A stretch of 64,000 bases of DNA from Asterias rubens (GCF_902459465.1 NC_047076.1:13958146-14022145); one strand, 5' to 3'; counted from the first letter of the stretch, positions 42,891 to 56,100 are shown. A program made the numbers and translations. Notes: generated from the letters alone by a model not told the origin.

Positions 42891-44235
42891 TGAATTGGGG
42901 ATGGGTCCAGAAAGATAGAAAGGTGGGTGCATCCAGATTAGTGCATGCTTTGGAAATAAGTACAGATTTGGAGTTAGACATAATTGGGGAGTGGCTTAAG
43001 ATTGGCAGAATAGAGGGGTCAGGGCATGTGTGGGTCAGGGGCTGGTTGACAAAATAGATGGTTGATTTCTAAAATACACACGTCTGGTGTAATGAGAGCA
43101 CAATGAAAAAAACAGACAAAATAGGTTTCGAGAACTCACCATTATTGCAAGCGGTAGATTGTGGTTCAAAACCGATGATTGGTGAGACTGCTAGTCCTTG
43201 AACTTGGTAATCATGAGTTAAACAATCCAGGGCAATTTGATCCATCTAGAGTAAAAAAAGGAAGCAAAGAAAATAAAATACCCTTACGGTTAGGGCAGGG
43301 GGAGGAGGGGTGGTCAAAAAGAAAGCCAAAGTTGAAAAGTGAAACTTTAATATTACTGCTTACTGCTTAAAGGGGCAAGGCAATTTTCATTTTATTTTGT
43401 AAATGGCACTTCCATTGAAAAATACTACAGTCTATTAAAGCTTTTAAAAGATAAAGTTTGTCATCTTTTCAGCCTCAGATAGCCAAGTTGGGATGATCAT
43501 TCTCCTAGAACTATGAGGTTCATTCCGCTATTGTCTGGAGACGATAGTGGAACTTCTAGGAGTAGGATGGATGATCGGATGCAGGAAGGTATGCAAGGGT
43601 GACTTTATGACAGTCAGCCTCGACCCATTTCGAACACAGAGGCGTGCAGCCAGAGATCACAAGTGTTTAAGTTTCCCAGAGGGAGGAAAGTCAAAAAACC
43701 TCCCATGGCAAATTGATAGAGGAGAGAACCATTGCACAACAGCTATCACGCAGCCCTAGTGAGTCAAACCAAAACTAACAGGGTCATGTCCCTAGCTACG
43801 AATCAAACATGGGCCACAGCATCACTGATGGGATGAGAGAGGCAGGAGTTTTATTAAATGCACTCACTAGTGACACACTATTTCCACACCATCCATTAAA
43901 TCACAAAAAAATGCTATTTCGTCCCCATTTAATTTATCGGAAAGTCCTGCTGTGTTGTTAAACACATGAAACAGAGCGTTCTTATGACATAACCCACATA
44001 AACTGTAAAACTGTCAACATTCGCAGTGTGATACTTATGCAGTACTAGAGGAGACAAAGAGTATGTGGAGTATGAGGACTTGGGCAAACTTGAGTACATG
44101 ATGCTGGTAAGTTGCATCAAAACTAAAAAACCCCACCCCCCCCCACTAATTACTGTCACAAAATCCAATTGCAACAACACCAAGCAGGTAAAAAGTAAAG
44201 GATTGTGAATGCTAGATATGTTGATATTCTTAAAG
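42891..44235. other. Non-coding, no gene supported
   Basis: An inverted stretch GATGATCATTCTCCTAGAAC / CTTCTAGGAGTAGGATGG occurs at 43490-43570; a related piece lies near 41870. A C-run is at about 44140. Nothing else recognised. Confidence 0.4.
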
Positions 44236-44237
44236 GT

Positions 44238-44460
44238 AGGGTCATGGTTCGGTTTTTGTCAAGGTAAAATAAGGGAATCCATGTGTGGTGAAGAGGTTTT
44301 CAACTAGTGTTTAATTCCAATGAGGCCTGGTTCTTGATAATTTTATCAAGAACCAGGCCTCGGCGGGTTTAAACCACTAGTTGAAAACCGATTCAACACA
44401 CTTTGATTCCCATTCATAAATACCTTATCGGTCAAAAACATCAAATCTTTTTGGTCAAAA
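44238..44460. repeat. Foldback element
   Basis: GGTTTTCAACTAGTG at the left faces CACTAGTTGAAAACC at the right; the core hairpin is GAGGCCTGGTTCTTGATAA / TTATCAAGAACCAGGCCTC. Confidence 0.85.
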
Positions 44461-45028
44461 AGTAAAATAAATGCAAAAATTATAATTGTTCAATCATTTC
44501 ACAACATCCCTCCAGCTATGAAATGGTTAAGCCCTCCACCGCCCTCGGGTAAACAACTCCTTATAAGGGAATGCTGTGCGCGTCGCGCGTATTGTGTGAT
44601 AAGGCACAACTGTTTCAGCCGTTGCTCTCGACCAATAGGAATAAACAAACTGTCATATAAGAACAGGTGCAAGCTCGCATGTCACGCCCATGTTTCAACA
44701 CTTTTTACTGGTCATAAACACACATTATACACACCCACGTAACGCGCTCTCCACTAAAAGGAATAGCGAATTGGAATTCGCAGAGTTTGGAGAATGCTGA
44801 GAATTCAGGATTCACTACATAAGGAAGGATTGCGGCCATCCTCGTCCCTCACATTTTTAATTCTTCAGTTTCGGGGCGGAGGTCTGCAGAGTAGCAGAGT
44901 TGAGTGAACGTGGTGAATTTGTGGCGAATGTTGCAAAGTTTGAGCGATTGTCGATTAATCTCCTGACCTAGACCTGTTAACATGACGTTACACCCCCTTA
45001 ATTTTTTTGGGCAAGTAGGGGGCCTACC
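44461..45028. other. 3' flank of the next minus-strand gene
   Basis: GC-richer at 44520-44760 but without a coding frame I can support. Confidence 0.35.
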
Positions 45029-46545
45029 TTAGTACAGTCTGATCAGATGTTTGTTTATTTCCTTGAATGCCACTACTTCAACAAACTGCCCTACTCCTGG
45101 GTGTTGCTTTTCTACACTAACAGCGTCTTGATGAAAGGCTAACTCTCCATCTCCATCAGTGTTTCTAGCTCTTCTAGCAGGATGAACTATGTCCTTCTTA
45201 TCTAAGAGATTTCTAACTGAACCACCGTTTCCTGAGATTTTCATTAAACTAAGATCACTACTACCCTCAATATGCTCTGGATTCCTAGTTAGGTCCCTGC
45301 TGGACTCCTCAACTGTTTGTTGGAACTCCAGATAATAATTTGTGTCGATCGGAGGGCTGTTTGAAAGCTGGGATGAAACGGGTACACTTCCGATAAGTGG
45401 AGCACAATGAGGATCAGATCTGAACTGTGGTGATTTACTACATGTCGATGAAGCAGTGTACCTAGCATTCTCACCACTGCTGGCCTCTCTCTCAAAATCT
45501 GACCTATGAACCCTAGAAGACTCTAGTTCTTTGTGGTGGCCACCATCTAGCCTATGCAAATCAGGATCTTTACTGTATCCTCCTGCATTTGTATATCCTA
45601 CCTGATGGGTACCTCTTCGTGTCGATGAAGGGATAGAAGCTTGCTCTATGCCAACACTAAACAAAGAAGGATTCTGAGATGATATATCCTCACTCTAAAT
45701 CTCTGTCGAGCCTTCAACCATCTCAGCTCTACACGGAACACTTCTCTCTGAGCTCTCAGCTTTGATAGCATCCTGAGAGGGGTTTTCATCTTTGAAACTT
45801 TCCTGGTAGAGGGTCTTGTAATATGACTTCGGATCTGTTGAATTCAGCAAACACATATTGCAGTACTTTGATTGTTTCTTAAAATTTCAAAAAATAACAC
45901 AATTTTAAAACATGATTTTGAGAATATTTAGACAATAGGTGCGAGTTTGTAGCTTGCCAAAATTGTGGAAATGGTCAACCAGCAGCAGAAAACCAGTTTT
46001 CTATGGCACGAATAATTATTTTGAAAAAAAAAATAATAAAAATCAGATTATCAGCTTAAAAGTTGCATGCCTAACATTCTTGAAAAAGTTGATCTTAAAG
46101 TTAGCTTCAAGTTCTGGTGTTAAGTTAGCTTCAAGCTCTGGTGTTTCTGATCAGCAGGATGTGATTTTGAGTCTTGATCTGGACACTAGTGTCCTTTTAG
46201 CAAGACACTTAAATATGATTGTGTCCTTATGACATGCGCACACAACTCTCCATTAGCCCCCATACATAAAGAGCTAAAGAGCCAATTCAATTTGTGTCCT
46301 TGGCTATACAAAGTGGATTGGCTTTATCTATGTCATGGGGCTAACTTTAAACCAAAGTACCTAAAGGGACTAGTCTCTGCTGTCTCGCTTCTTCTCTTTT
46401 TCTATGAGCCTCACGCAGAACATGTAGTATAGTCCATGCATCATCGGACATCAGGTGGATATCATCAGGCTCTGGTGGCGGCTTGAGGGGAGTCCATACT
46501 GGGGACATTCCAGGAGGTTGTTCAGCAGACAGTACACAGAAAACC
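45029..46545 (-). CDS. Unrecognised protein, last two exons, in-frame TAG
   Basis: Exon 46545-46361 (acceptor CATGCAG, donor GTACTTTG, phase 1) encodes MSPVWTPLKPPPEPDDIHLM and AWTILHVLREAHRKREEARQ. It joins in phase to exon 45834-45029 (acceptor TTCAACAG), which opens DPKSYYKTLYQESF and stays open except for a TAG at 45697-45695. After the TAG the same frame runs 222 codons to a TAA at 45029. The second exon is rich in Ser, Glu, Asp and Arg, so probably disordered; NLLDKKDIVHPARRARNTDG near the end looks most ordered. The TAG may be a null allele, a pseudogene lesion or a sequence error. The 5' exons are uncertain. No family recognised. Confidence 0.6.
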
Positions 46546-46605
46546 CTGCATGGTAAAACCACAAACATTGTATCTAGGGGGTGCCGCATGAAACGTGGCA
46601 TCACG

Positions 46606-46860
46606 CTAGTTAATAATAACATTAAATAAAGAACAATTTATAAAGTGCAAAACAGTAGCGGAAAGATTCTGCATTAAGGCGCTGGAAAAGTTTGGATAGC
46701 TCCATGATCCCCGGAGATTCTTTCCTCCATCAATAACGTGTACAAAACTTCTTCTGAAAGTGCCCTCTTTTGGATCACCTTGTTTTACAATCACAGAATC
46801 TCCAAGGGACAGATTTTCCCTAACTATAAACTAGAACACTGGATCGTAGGGTCGAATGTT
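46606..46860 (-). other. Possible further coding exon, weak
   Basis: A frame with LSLGDSVIVKQGDPKEGTF and RRSFVHVIDGGKNLRGSW looks protein-like and lies just upstream of the exon at 46545, but I see no good donor. Either a 5' exon of that gene or chance. Confidence 0.3.
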
Positions 46861-46934
46861 ACCAAATCTCATATGTTTCGACCCCCAACTTTGATTGGTT
46901 CCTGTTTACCGCGAGACTGTGCATGCATTAGCAT

Positions 46935-46993
46935 AGTTGCGATAACGTAACCCTCCTCCCGGCCGTCGGGAGGAGGGTCACGTTATCGCAACT
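46935..46993. repeat. 59-bp near-perfect palindrome with 8-bp flanking repeat
   Basis: AGTTGCGATAACGT and CCTCCTCCCG pair with CGGGAGGAGG and ACGTTATCGCAACT with almost no loop. GCATTAGC is found at 46925-46932 and 46995-47002, as expected of a target-site duplication. Confidence 0.85.
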
Positions 46994-47002
46994 AGCATTA
47001 GC

Positions 47003-47640
47003 ACTGTAAATGGCTAAAGTAATATCTCTCGCAACGTAAAACTTATAAGATTTCAGCACTGCTGATGAAGTGTTAGTGTAAAGTATAACTGTGTAAAAGT
47101 GTCATTGTAAAAAAGTTGGATAGATACAAGTAATATAATATAAATGAATGGTGGCAACTTCCGAGGCCCACGGGTGCTCCCAAGTCAACCCATGATCGCT
47201 CGAGAGGCAGATTCGGTGAGGTGACATTGCCATTGCTGTATACTTTACTTACTTTACTTTACTTTAGTTAGTCCACCAATGCTTGTAATGCAATGGCAAT
47301 GCCGCGCCGAGCTGTTCATCGATCGAGGGGTTGTCAGCAATGTACCAGCCAAGGTGCAGAATTTAAAAAGCTACCGCTTACCGGTGCGTTGTCTTTGTCA
47401 ATTTATTCATTCTGTGCTGTTTGTTGTTGGAACCTTAGAGCCTATCCCCTTTGCCAATATTGGGAGAAACAGGAGCAGAATTCGAAACCACACCATTTCT
47501 AAAATGACAACTGGTAGTAAACAAAACAATATTCACACTTCCAGCACGACGCGTGATGGCGCTGTGTACTCTCAACAGTGGTTGCCTCTCAGAGGGCGGA
47601 GCGAGTCCCCACTCCCTTTTTAAAATGTAAAAAGAACAAG
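47003..47640. other. Non-coding, with a small ACTTT repeat
   Basis: TTTACTTTACTT-type repeats at about 47241-47268. No gene supported. Confidence 0.4.
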
Positions 47641-48345
47641 GAAAACGAACCTTGCCCCCTTAACCCCCTCCCAAATCTTTGTAAGGAAACTAAAACGAAC
47701 CGATTTCCGTTCCTATCTCAGTTTTCAAATTTTTCAAAAGGAAAAAGGAAAAAGCAAACCCTTTTCCTTTTACCGTTTTGGAATCCACACGGACGGAAAA
47801 GAAAAAATGAAACCCTTTACTGGTGATCGTATTATGGGGTAAAGGGTTTGTTTTTCCTCTTTTCTTTTTGAAGATTAAAGCACGGTTAAGGGTGAAGGGT
47901 TTGTTTTTCCTTTTTTAATTTTTGAAGATTAAAAAACGGTAAAGGGTAAAGGGTTTGCTTTTTCCTTTTCTTTTTTGAAGACTAAAATAATAATAATTAT
48001 TAATAATAATGAACCATTTTTGTAGAGCGCATATCACAACCACAGAGAAGTCCTTATGCGCGTTGAGATGAAAACAAAAGCGAAGTAAAAGTTAGTAGGG
48101 GTAAAAGGTTTGGGGTTTGTTTTCCCCTTTTTCTTTAATGAAGATTTAAAAACGGTAAAGGGTGAAGGGTTTGTTTTCCTTTTTCCATTTTGAAGCTTAA
48201 AAAAAGGGTAAAGGGTGAATGGTTTGTTTTTCCTTTTTCTTTTTTGAAGATTAAAAAACGGTAAAGGGTAAAGGGTTTGTATTTTCCTTTTTACCTTTTT
48301 TGACGGAAAAAAAAAACAGGTAACAGGGTTTGTTTAATTTGGTTT
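47641..48345. repeat. Strand-asymmetric purine/pyrimidine minisatellite
   Basis: About eight units of roughly 65 bp based on GGTAAAGGGTAAAGGGTTTG, then TTTTTCCTTTTTCTTTTTTG and AAGATTAAAAAACGG. A SINE-tail-like TAATAATAAT piece interrupts at about 47985-48085. Confidence 0.8.
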
Positions 48346-49069
48346 TCAGATCATTAGATGTAAATCGTGTGCCGTTCCTTCTGGTTCACTTGCGCCTCTG
48401 CAAATCATGAAGGTGAATATCAATATGATAGCTCACTTGCATTCAGAGCCAATGGATCAATGTTATTTCATAAGCAAAAGAGAATGTGTTTGTGATTTTA
48501 ACGTGGTATTTTGTTGTTGCAAGAGCCGAATGAACTTCCGCGTGGGCCCGACCCCGACCCCCCCCCCCGCCCCCATGGGCAAAGTCGGGTTTGTAGGCTA
48601 TACGGGCGGTCGTGGCGGGCGCTATACGAGTTGGCCGAGCCGTGATGTGAATTTAAACTGAGAAACGCCTTGCACCAAGACGAGGCAGCACTATTGTACA
48701 CAAATGGACCCCAAATAAGTATTCCCAACTCTTTCAGACACTTCAAAGACTGTATTACAATTCCCCAAATTCACTGATAAAATCTTCCATGACAGCTACA
48801 ATACCCAAACTGCCCCATGCTAAGCCTAGGCTATTGTTTCTCATGCGGCGTATAATGAATCTGCGGAGTAATTGAAAAAATGCGTAGTACATACTAAGAT
48901 GAAAAAAAGGGTAAAATTTGGTAGTTAGATAAAGCCCCTCCAAGCCAGTTTATTTGGGTAGTCTATTTTAAGTATTTTCTCTTTTGCATTCCTTCTGTTT
49001 TAGAATGTGGGTGTCAGTGTTCAAGCGCAGTGAAAGACGGTTATTATTTCGCCTGTCACTTTGTTAGAG
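48346..49069. other. Non-coding, with a C-run
   Basis: C-rich tract at about 48548-48575. No gene supported. Confidence 0.4.
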
Positions 49070-49520
49070 TTTCTTCAATCTGTTTTTAGCTTCTTTAGGG
49101 AGCCACTTGATGTTTCGTGGCCCCCGGGGGATGGATGCATCTGAGAAGTTTTCATTCTAATCTGTTGTTTTGTTATATTTTTTACTATTTAACCTTATCT
49201 CGAAAATTTGAACGGGGTATTTTGGGTATGTAGTTGAAGTCATGGTGCCAAAGTAATTTGAGAAATTGGACGTGAAGTAAACGTTTTAGAATAGATATTC
49301 ACTAAATGCAAATGTTAAGATTTGCATAAAGTGAATAATTATTTTAAAACGTTTATTTCACGTCCGATTTCCTGTACTTTCCCACCATGACTTCAACTAC
49401 TTACCCAAAATACCACACCCTTCGCAACATTTGCAAAAAGATAAATAATTTACAGCTAAAACATCCATCCCGAGAGCCACGAATGACAAAATGGCTCTCT
49501 AAACAATCTAAAGACAGAAT
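49070..49520. repeat. Large foldback element
   Basis: Arms pair over about 200 bp: TCTTTAGGGAGCCACTTGAT faces ATGGCTCTCTAAACAATC; TAGTTGAAGTCATGGTG faces CACCATGACTTCAACTA; GGACGTGAAGTAAACGTTTT faces AACGTTTATTTCACGTCC. Confidence 0.85.
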
Positions 49521-49775
49521 ATAATTATGACAAGCGAGTACAATAATGTGTAAGATACATGTACTGTTAGGGTACGGTATACAAAGCTCAAACTTTTATT
49601 ATCGTTTGAAATTTACATGTATTTTCGATACTTAATATTATTAATATATTCTTTTGGGGTGAGGGTGGGGGATGTATATAACCACACTGGGCCCTCCTTT
49701 GAATCGAACAGTTTGTCCAAACATGCATTATAAATTAACAGGCCCTATTATACCAAACATACACCAAGCTTCCCT

Positions 49776-49945
49776 TTAAAGGTAGTTATGGACACTATTG
49801 GTAATTTATTACTCAAAATAATTATTAGCATTAAAACTTTCTTGGTAACGAGTAATGGAGAGAGGTCGATAATGATATAAAACATTGTGAGAAACGGCAC
49901 CCTCTTAAGTAATGTAGTTTTCGAGAAAGAAGTGACTTTCCATAT
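49776..49945 (+). repeat. R1 repeat, 5' half
   Basis: Starts at a GGACACTATTGGTAATTT block and stops after TTTTCGAGAAAGAAGTGAC. Confidence 0.75.
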
Positions 49946-50890
49946 GTACTCCCCGCTGTTATCTTATTAAATCTAACTTTTGATATCCTGAAAACGGTCC
50001 CCAATACTTAGTGTGTCCTCCATCACCACCATTGTTCTGAACGGCACGGATACGTCTTCTCATACCGTTAACAAGGCCTCTGATCTGTTTGGTCACTTCA
50101 GCCATCGTTGTTTTGTTATATTATCGAAACACCGTGTCTTACTATAGCCTATATAGGGATACTGGTTTTAAATTGATTTATGCCTCCCAACTCTGACCCC
50201 TTTGTCTTTGCTTTAACGCTGATGTTTATCACAATCGATTTATCCAACACGAGACAATAAAATCATTAGAGGCGGGTAAAAATAATACTGATCTGTTCTT
50301 ATTTGTATCTTTCGAAATTCGACCTTAAGCCACTCAAGTACCCATAAATCTGCCAAACAACATCGTAACGCATCGTAAAGAGGTATCAAAATGCGCAGAA
50401 GACAAGTGTGCATCGGATTAATAATTTTCTTTTGGGAATACTATTAACTTGAGGTTCCAATAATTATATCTGACCACTTGTAAATGTTCAGATACTCATT
50501 GGCGCAGTTTAGTTGTTGATAAACCGTACCTGTTAAATGTGTGAATATTATTTTTAAAAGGTGAAAGCGTTTTTGAGATAATAAACTGCCAGAAATCTGG
50601 AGCGACTGTGCTCATCAGAAAGAATACTCCTATAATGGGAATACACAAAATGAAAAGGAAAAATTATGCAGTATAGACCTAACTTCTCAGATTCCAATTT
50701 TGGGCCATAAAAACTTATTTCTGTTTTATAACCACAGTCAGCCTACTTTGAAGAGAAAAGTTTGTCAAAATAAATCATGCATTATAAACTAAACTACCCC
50801 AAACTGCCGTCAAGGCCACATTGCCATTAATTTTCAGAATATATTTTTATACCAAACGTACACCTTCAAGCGTACACCTTCAAATTTTTA
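49946..50890. other. Non-coding, no gene supported
   Basis: No coding frame or repeat structure recognised. Confidence 0.4.
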
Positions 50891-50894
50891 TCGC

Positions 50895-50933
50895 GAAATC
50901 GATATAGCGCCCTCTATTTAGAGGGCGCTATAA
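50895..50933. repeat. Short perfect hairpin
   Basis: ATAGCGCCCTCTA and TAGAGGGCGCTAT face each other across two or three bases. Lies about 60 bp upstream of a CTGGTG|GTAAGAAAA donor-like site (50990-51010) that might end a 5' UTR exon of the ankyrin-repeat gene; that is only a guess. Confidence 0.6.
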
Positions 50934-52875
50934 CAAACTGTGAAATTTGCACTAGTCGTCTGCTCGATAGACAATCGTGATGCAGAGAAGAGAGCTGGTG
51001 GTAAGAAAACTTTATAAACTTCAAACTTCGAGGTGCGGAAACTATCCATATATTAAACAAGTCAAGAAGAATTCACTGCAGCAGTACTTTTTAATGAAGA
51101 AAAGTAATTCTGGATCGGAACTGAACAGGCTTTTGATGAGATAGATTAGCGTAGCGTGCATGTGCTGAACAACAAGCATGACCATATGTAAATGTTATAT
51201 TAAAGGACTGGACCGATTTCATCATGGAACAAAAGACTCGATTTCTCCATGATTTCATTTACAGTCACTGTTTCGGTAATCACTTCAATACAGCATCAAC
51301 AACTTACTTATAAAAGTACAGCAGCTTCGATAGCAGATTGAGATTCATTTTACTTCGTAATATCATGAAGTTATTATGGCCCTGGGTAGACCCAGTAACT
51401 CAACACTGGGCTCCTTTTCCCCTGAAATTTTTCATTATTTGTGGTATTCGTGCCCAGAAACTTTTTGTAATTATTGACCGCAAAACCACTAGGATAATTG
51501 GTCATATAACAACAATATTGTAAAACTGCGGTGAGCGTCGAAGCAATGGTGTTCAACAAAGTTGGCGGGGTTGATATTCGATCTCCTGTGATAGCTAGCG
51601 GTTCGTGGTTGATAGCGCGTTGGGGTGATACCGCGCCCTCTTGTGACAAATCCAGGAGAGTCTTGAACCAAGACTATTTCGGATACGGCCTATCCATGCA
51701 AATTAATATAACATGGAGCCGTTGTTAAAATAAGATTAATACGTAATCTGGATTGAGAAGTCTAGGTGACGCACAATAAATTTGCGTTCACTTTCTAGCG
51801 TTCGTTGTCAAGTTGCATTTCCTCTTGATCAGATGTGTTTTTCTTTCTCCATAATTACGGTACAGCTTCAAATTTGGTTTTCAAATCACTAACTCTACGT
51901 GACACGCACTGGTTTGGCAAAAAAACAATAAGGACACGAACATGACGTAAATACAGGTATGATTTGACACTCTCCTGATCCTGCATACAAATATTATTAT
52001 ATATCCGGATTTGATTAATTATTTGAAATGTTTGTTTATCCTTTATCTGTAACTCTTACCAACTTACTGTTTGCCCCCTTTCGATTACCATGGGTCTCTT
52101 CTTTATGAATAAGTTTTCACCTACGGATTGTATAAAGCTCGTCTACATAATCATAATGAACACAAGTTTAACTGATGTTTTTCGGTGTTTTTCATATTTT
52201 CACCTGGTTTAAAATCAGAGCAAAGTATGAAAACCATTACTCATTTATAGTTAAAATTTTGTTGAAATTTCATTCATCATAAAAAAGTCTTCATGTCCAT
52301 GGCATGCCATTGCCCCCTCCAATTGGCATGCAATAAGTTTAAGTTACTACACTTTTTAATGGCTCTTAAATTAACAAGTAGATAATATATCCATGGTCAT
52401 GGTGGATATTTCGTACTGTCTGACACACTGACTCTGTGACTGAGCAAGAGTTTGCACATCTGTGAAATGTGTGTAGTAGCCCCCATCTCATCGACTTCTG
52501 GGCGTCAACCCTAACAACACTACAGGCCTAAGTTAGTACAGCACTGTATAATCTCATTGCAGGACCATTTCTATTTGGTCCTACTACTTGCCATCAACTT
52601 GCTGTAAATTTGCTTGCACCGTCAACTCGCTTGTGCCGTCAACTCACCCACTAGGCAAATTGATAAAGACTGCAGATGCTGACAAACACAGGCTAACATC
52701 AAGAGAAAGGAATTTGATTTCAAGACATCAAAACAAAAAAGACGACAAAAACTGGCTTTAAAATGATGACGTCTCAAATATAAACTTCAAACTCATTTGT
52801 GCCTTGCAAGTTAAAGATGAAGTACATCTTTAGTTTCATGTGCTCAGAACCCATGCTGCTGTTATTTGTAGATTG
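50934..52875. other. Non-coding, no gene supported
   Basis: Frames at 51338-51730 overlap on both strands and have no domain. Nothing else recognised in almost 2 kb. Confidence 0.4.
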
Positions 52876-52879
52876 CTCA

Positions 52880-53098
52880 CTCTCCTGTAGGCTATGGACC
52901 AAAAGAATGAAACACTCCTCCAAATCACCTTCAGGATGCTCAGACTATTCACGTTTTTAAGAAACTGTTCAAATATTATCTTTTTCAACAAGTGTATTGT
53001 CATTGATATTAATTTTGTTTTTTAATTGTAATTATTTTCATCTAACTGTCTTTAGCGCCTTAGAACAATTTCTGTTGATTTTGGCGGTGTAAATGTTT
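52880..53098 (+). mobile_element. LINE 3' end, degenerate
   Basis: One frame keeps NHLQDAQTIHVFKKLFKYYL, the conserved end of LINE ORF2 (as in DAxSxxxFKxxLKTxLF). A GCGCCTTAGAACAATT-type 3' UTR follows. It ends about 50 bp before the acceptor of the first coding exon of the ankyrin-repeat gene. Confidence 0.7.
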
Positions 53099-53173
53099 TC
53101 TTCATGATTGATTACAGTGTATATTATTTATCTTATTAATTATTTTTCAGTTGGTAGAGTGAAGCACGGCGTC

Positions 53174-56100
53174 ATGGCGGCTAAGAACCTTGAGAGTAGC
53201 ATGCATGGCTTGTCCATTGGTGAAGACCCAGCTCTTATTGCCACAGCGACAGCTAATCGTATGGCAACTCAATTCTTTGAGAAGTTTGAGCGTTTTGAGC
53301 TTCAAGAAACAATCGCTCAGACGTCTTACCATTGGTTTGTGTCGGCGGAGGAACATAAGCTACAAGCTGAACCACCATCTGGGGTTATCATGTCCATGCA
53401 GCCATTTGCAGATAACAACTGTGTCCTACTACTGCCGTATGATTCAACTATAGAGCCTTTAGACTATCGTGAGATTCATCAAGTCTTAAGAGAACTTGTT
53501 GTCGGTATTTACGGTCTAAATCAAGTCCCTTCATTGTCTCTTGAAGTAAACTTTGACCAAGCGACAACATGTCAGTTACCTCCAGCGTACATAGATACGC
53601 ATCTCGGTCAGACACTTATTAATATAGACTATATGATGAAAGGATTGTGGCATGGAGTATATTTCCCACGGGATAAACGGATCAAGTTTAACGAGAGATG
53701 GCGCTCAAGTCTGGATGTGAATGCAATGGGAGAACCCCAGAGTAAGAAAGTCATTCTGACTGAATTCATGATGGCAGGTAAGATTTTAGACATGAATTTT
53801 TCATTTTAATGTTTATTATAGACCCCCCTCCCTCCCCGAAAGTATCAACAATTTTCTTTCAAAGTTGAGGCACATTATTCAAATACATGTATCAACATTT
53901 CCACACCTTCTGAAAGTTCTACACAGTCTCTAACCCCTCCTGTGTTCTTTGTATTTCCATGAAAATGAGAAAACAGTAGCTGCTGCAAACTGCTTACCGA
54001 CCAAAATAACCTACGGTATAAACACAAACAAATTGTTAAGGGCCTGACATTTTGACCCACTCTGAGTCTTTCTTGAAGACTAAATGACCATGAAAATGTT
54101 GACAACTTTGTGGTGCCAGCATGGAGGTAGAATGGTGCCAGTAAATTGTTTTGTTTCCTTGGTGGCATTTGTGTGTCTGCTATTTACCCTCCACCACATT
54201 GTGACGGTTTGTTCACTACCCAGTAGCCAGTACAGTAGTTGTTGTCATTCATTGTCTGGCAGCACATTGTCCAAACCTCTTTGTTTACTTGTTGGGATTC
54301 AGTCCACGCCTTTTATTGTGAGTGCAAGCTAAACAGAATTGTAGGTAAAGTGGTGTGTGTTCGAGTTGGCTTGATAATTGAGATAGAGCCATTAAAATGC
54401 CCTGTGGTTTGGGTTGCTACAATGCTAGATTTCAAGGTCTGTGCAAGTCTTTCGTTGGGGCTGTATTTACAGTTGCACAATGTGTAAAACGTTAATGAAA
54501 ATACTTTTAATGAAAGAATGTTGAAAACTCAAATGTTTGAAAGCTACATTTATATTTTATTTCTTATTCCACCTGAGTAATGGTGTTAGAATTGGAGTAA
54601 TGCGTACAAAATATGTTGAAAAATAAGTTGTTGACGTTTAATATACCATTTTAAACATTTCTAAATAGTTTTAGAGTCAGGTTATTCAGGACTTGCTTTA
54701 TAAATATGATTATTTTTGACCACTTAAAATACGATAATTCTAATGAACTAAAATGGTAAGAACTGGACTTAAATCTTCAAGATTTCAGCTTTCATTTCCA
54801 GCATACATGCATGGGCACACCTACAAATTGATGGGTTGTGAAATCTAGGGAATAAGTTGTAGCAAACTGCTTACCAACCAAAATGACTTATGCAAATAAG
54901 CGAACAATTTTAAAACTTCTTACAACCTCAAATTTTGACCTTTGAGGCTAAATGTGAACAAAACAAACACACCCAGTCAGGCCTTGAATTTACCCACCAC
55001 ATGACCTACAGCAGTGGCCCTGTCCTTTTGCTGTGGTGCCCTATATGTAAAGTTTCAATACAAATTGACATTTTCCTCCTAGATTGCCCCTTACAGAGGC
55101 AACTTGCAGTGGGCCTTCAAGAATGAAGTTCAAGGCCTGTAAACAAAGTAGGCTTGATATTCTTTTGAGTTAAAGGAACATGTTGCCTTGGATCGGTCAA
55201 GTTGGTCTTTGAAAAGCATATCGTAACCTTTTGTTTCTAAAATGCATATGGTTGGAAAGATGTTTTAAAAGTAGAAGACATTGATCCACACAAATATACC
55301 TCGAAATTGCATGGTTTATGGGAGTAAAATGGTTGACTCCCATTAATCGTCGACCGTGTTAGTTCGCAAAGCAATAGGAAAACGGTTACAAACGCTATTA
55401 TAGACCAACTCATCCGATCCAAGGCAACGTGCTTTAAGTGAAATTTCCAACTGTTGTTCGTACAGAAAGTAAAGTCCTGTCTGATTAATATGGATAGTTT
55501 TTATTTTCAGTATTGATTTAGGTGTTTTCTTTCAACTTTTGTACAGGTATGATGGACATTACAAAAGATCCCGACTTCAGTAGTATTTACAACAACATGC
55601 GTCTATTCCCGATGAGTGAGCACGACGCTAACGCAGATAAACGTCTGTTCATGCAGTACGTTGACGATATGAGCGTCCAACTCACATGGAGACAAGATTC
55701 CATTCAGCAACATCAGAACCTCTTCATGATAGACACGGCTTATGAAGTCACTAGCGTTATCCGACTTGGTGAAGAGAGAATTGATCATGATACATTTGAG
55801 CGATTACAGACAAGATTACACGCTCATGTTGATGTGATTCAGAGGAACCTAGGGAAGAAAGCAGAGACTCGTAGACAACTAGAGATGGCTAAACTCATCA
55901 GTTTCTTGATTCCATTCCTGATTGGAATGAGAAGAAGAAATAAAGTTCCTGATATTAAGAGATTGCTGCCACCGTTGACAGGTAAAGTGAAATGGACAAA
56001 TTATAAATAATGAATATACTTTGAAGTGTTTAGGTTATTAATAATCTAACTATCTAGTATGAAAACTGGTTTTGGAAACTATCTGTTACGCAAGCTAAAA

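Noticed and set aside
45841..45877. Zinc-finger start (KYCNMCLLNST) for the unrecognised protein
   Set aside because: It needs an acceptor that puts the upstream exon out of phase; the acceptor at 45835 joins in phase and excludes it.
51338..51730. Overlapping frames on both strands
   Set aside because: No motif, no splice context and mutual overlap; chance frames.
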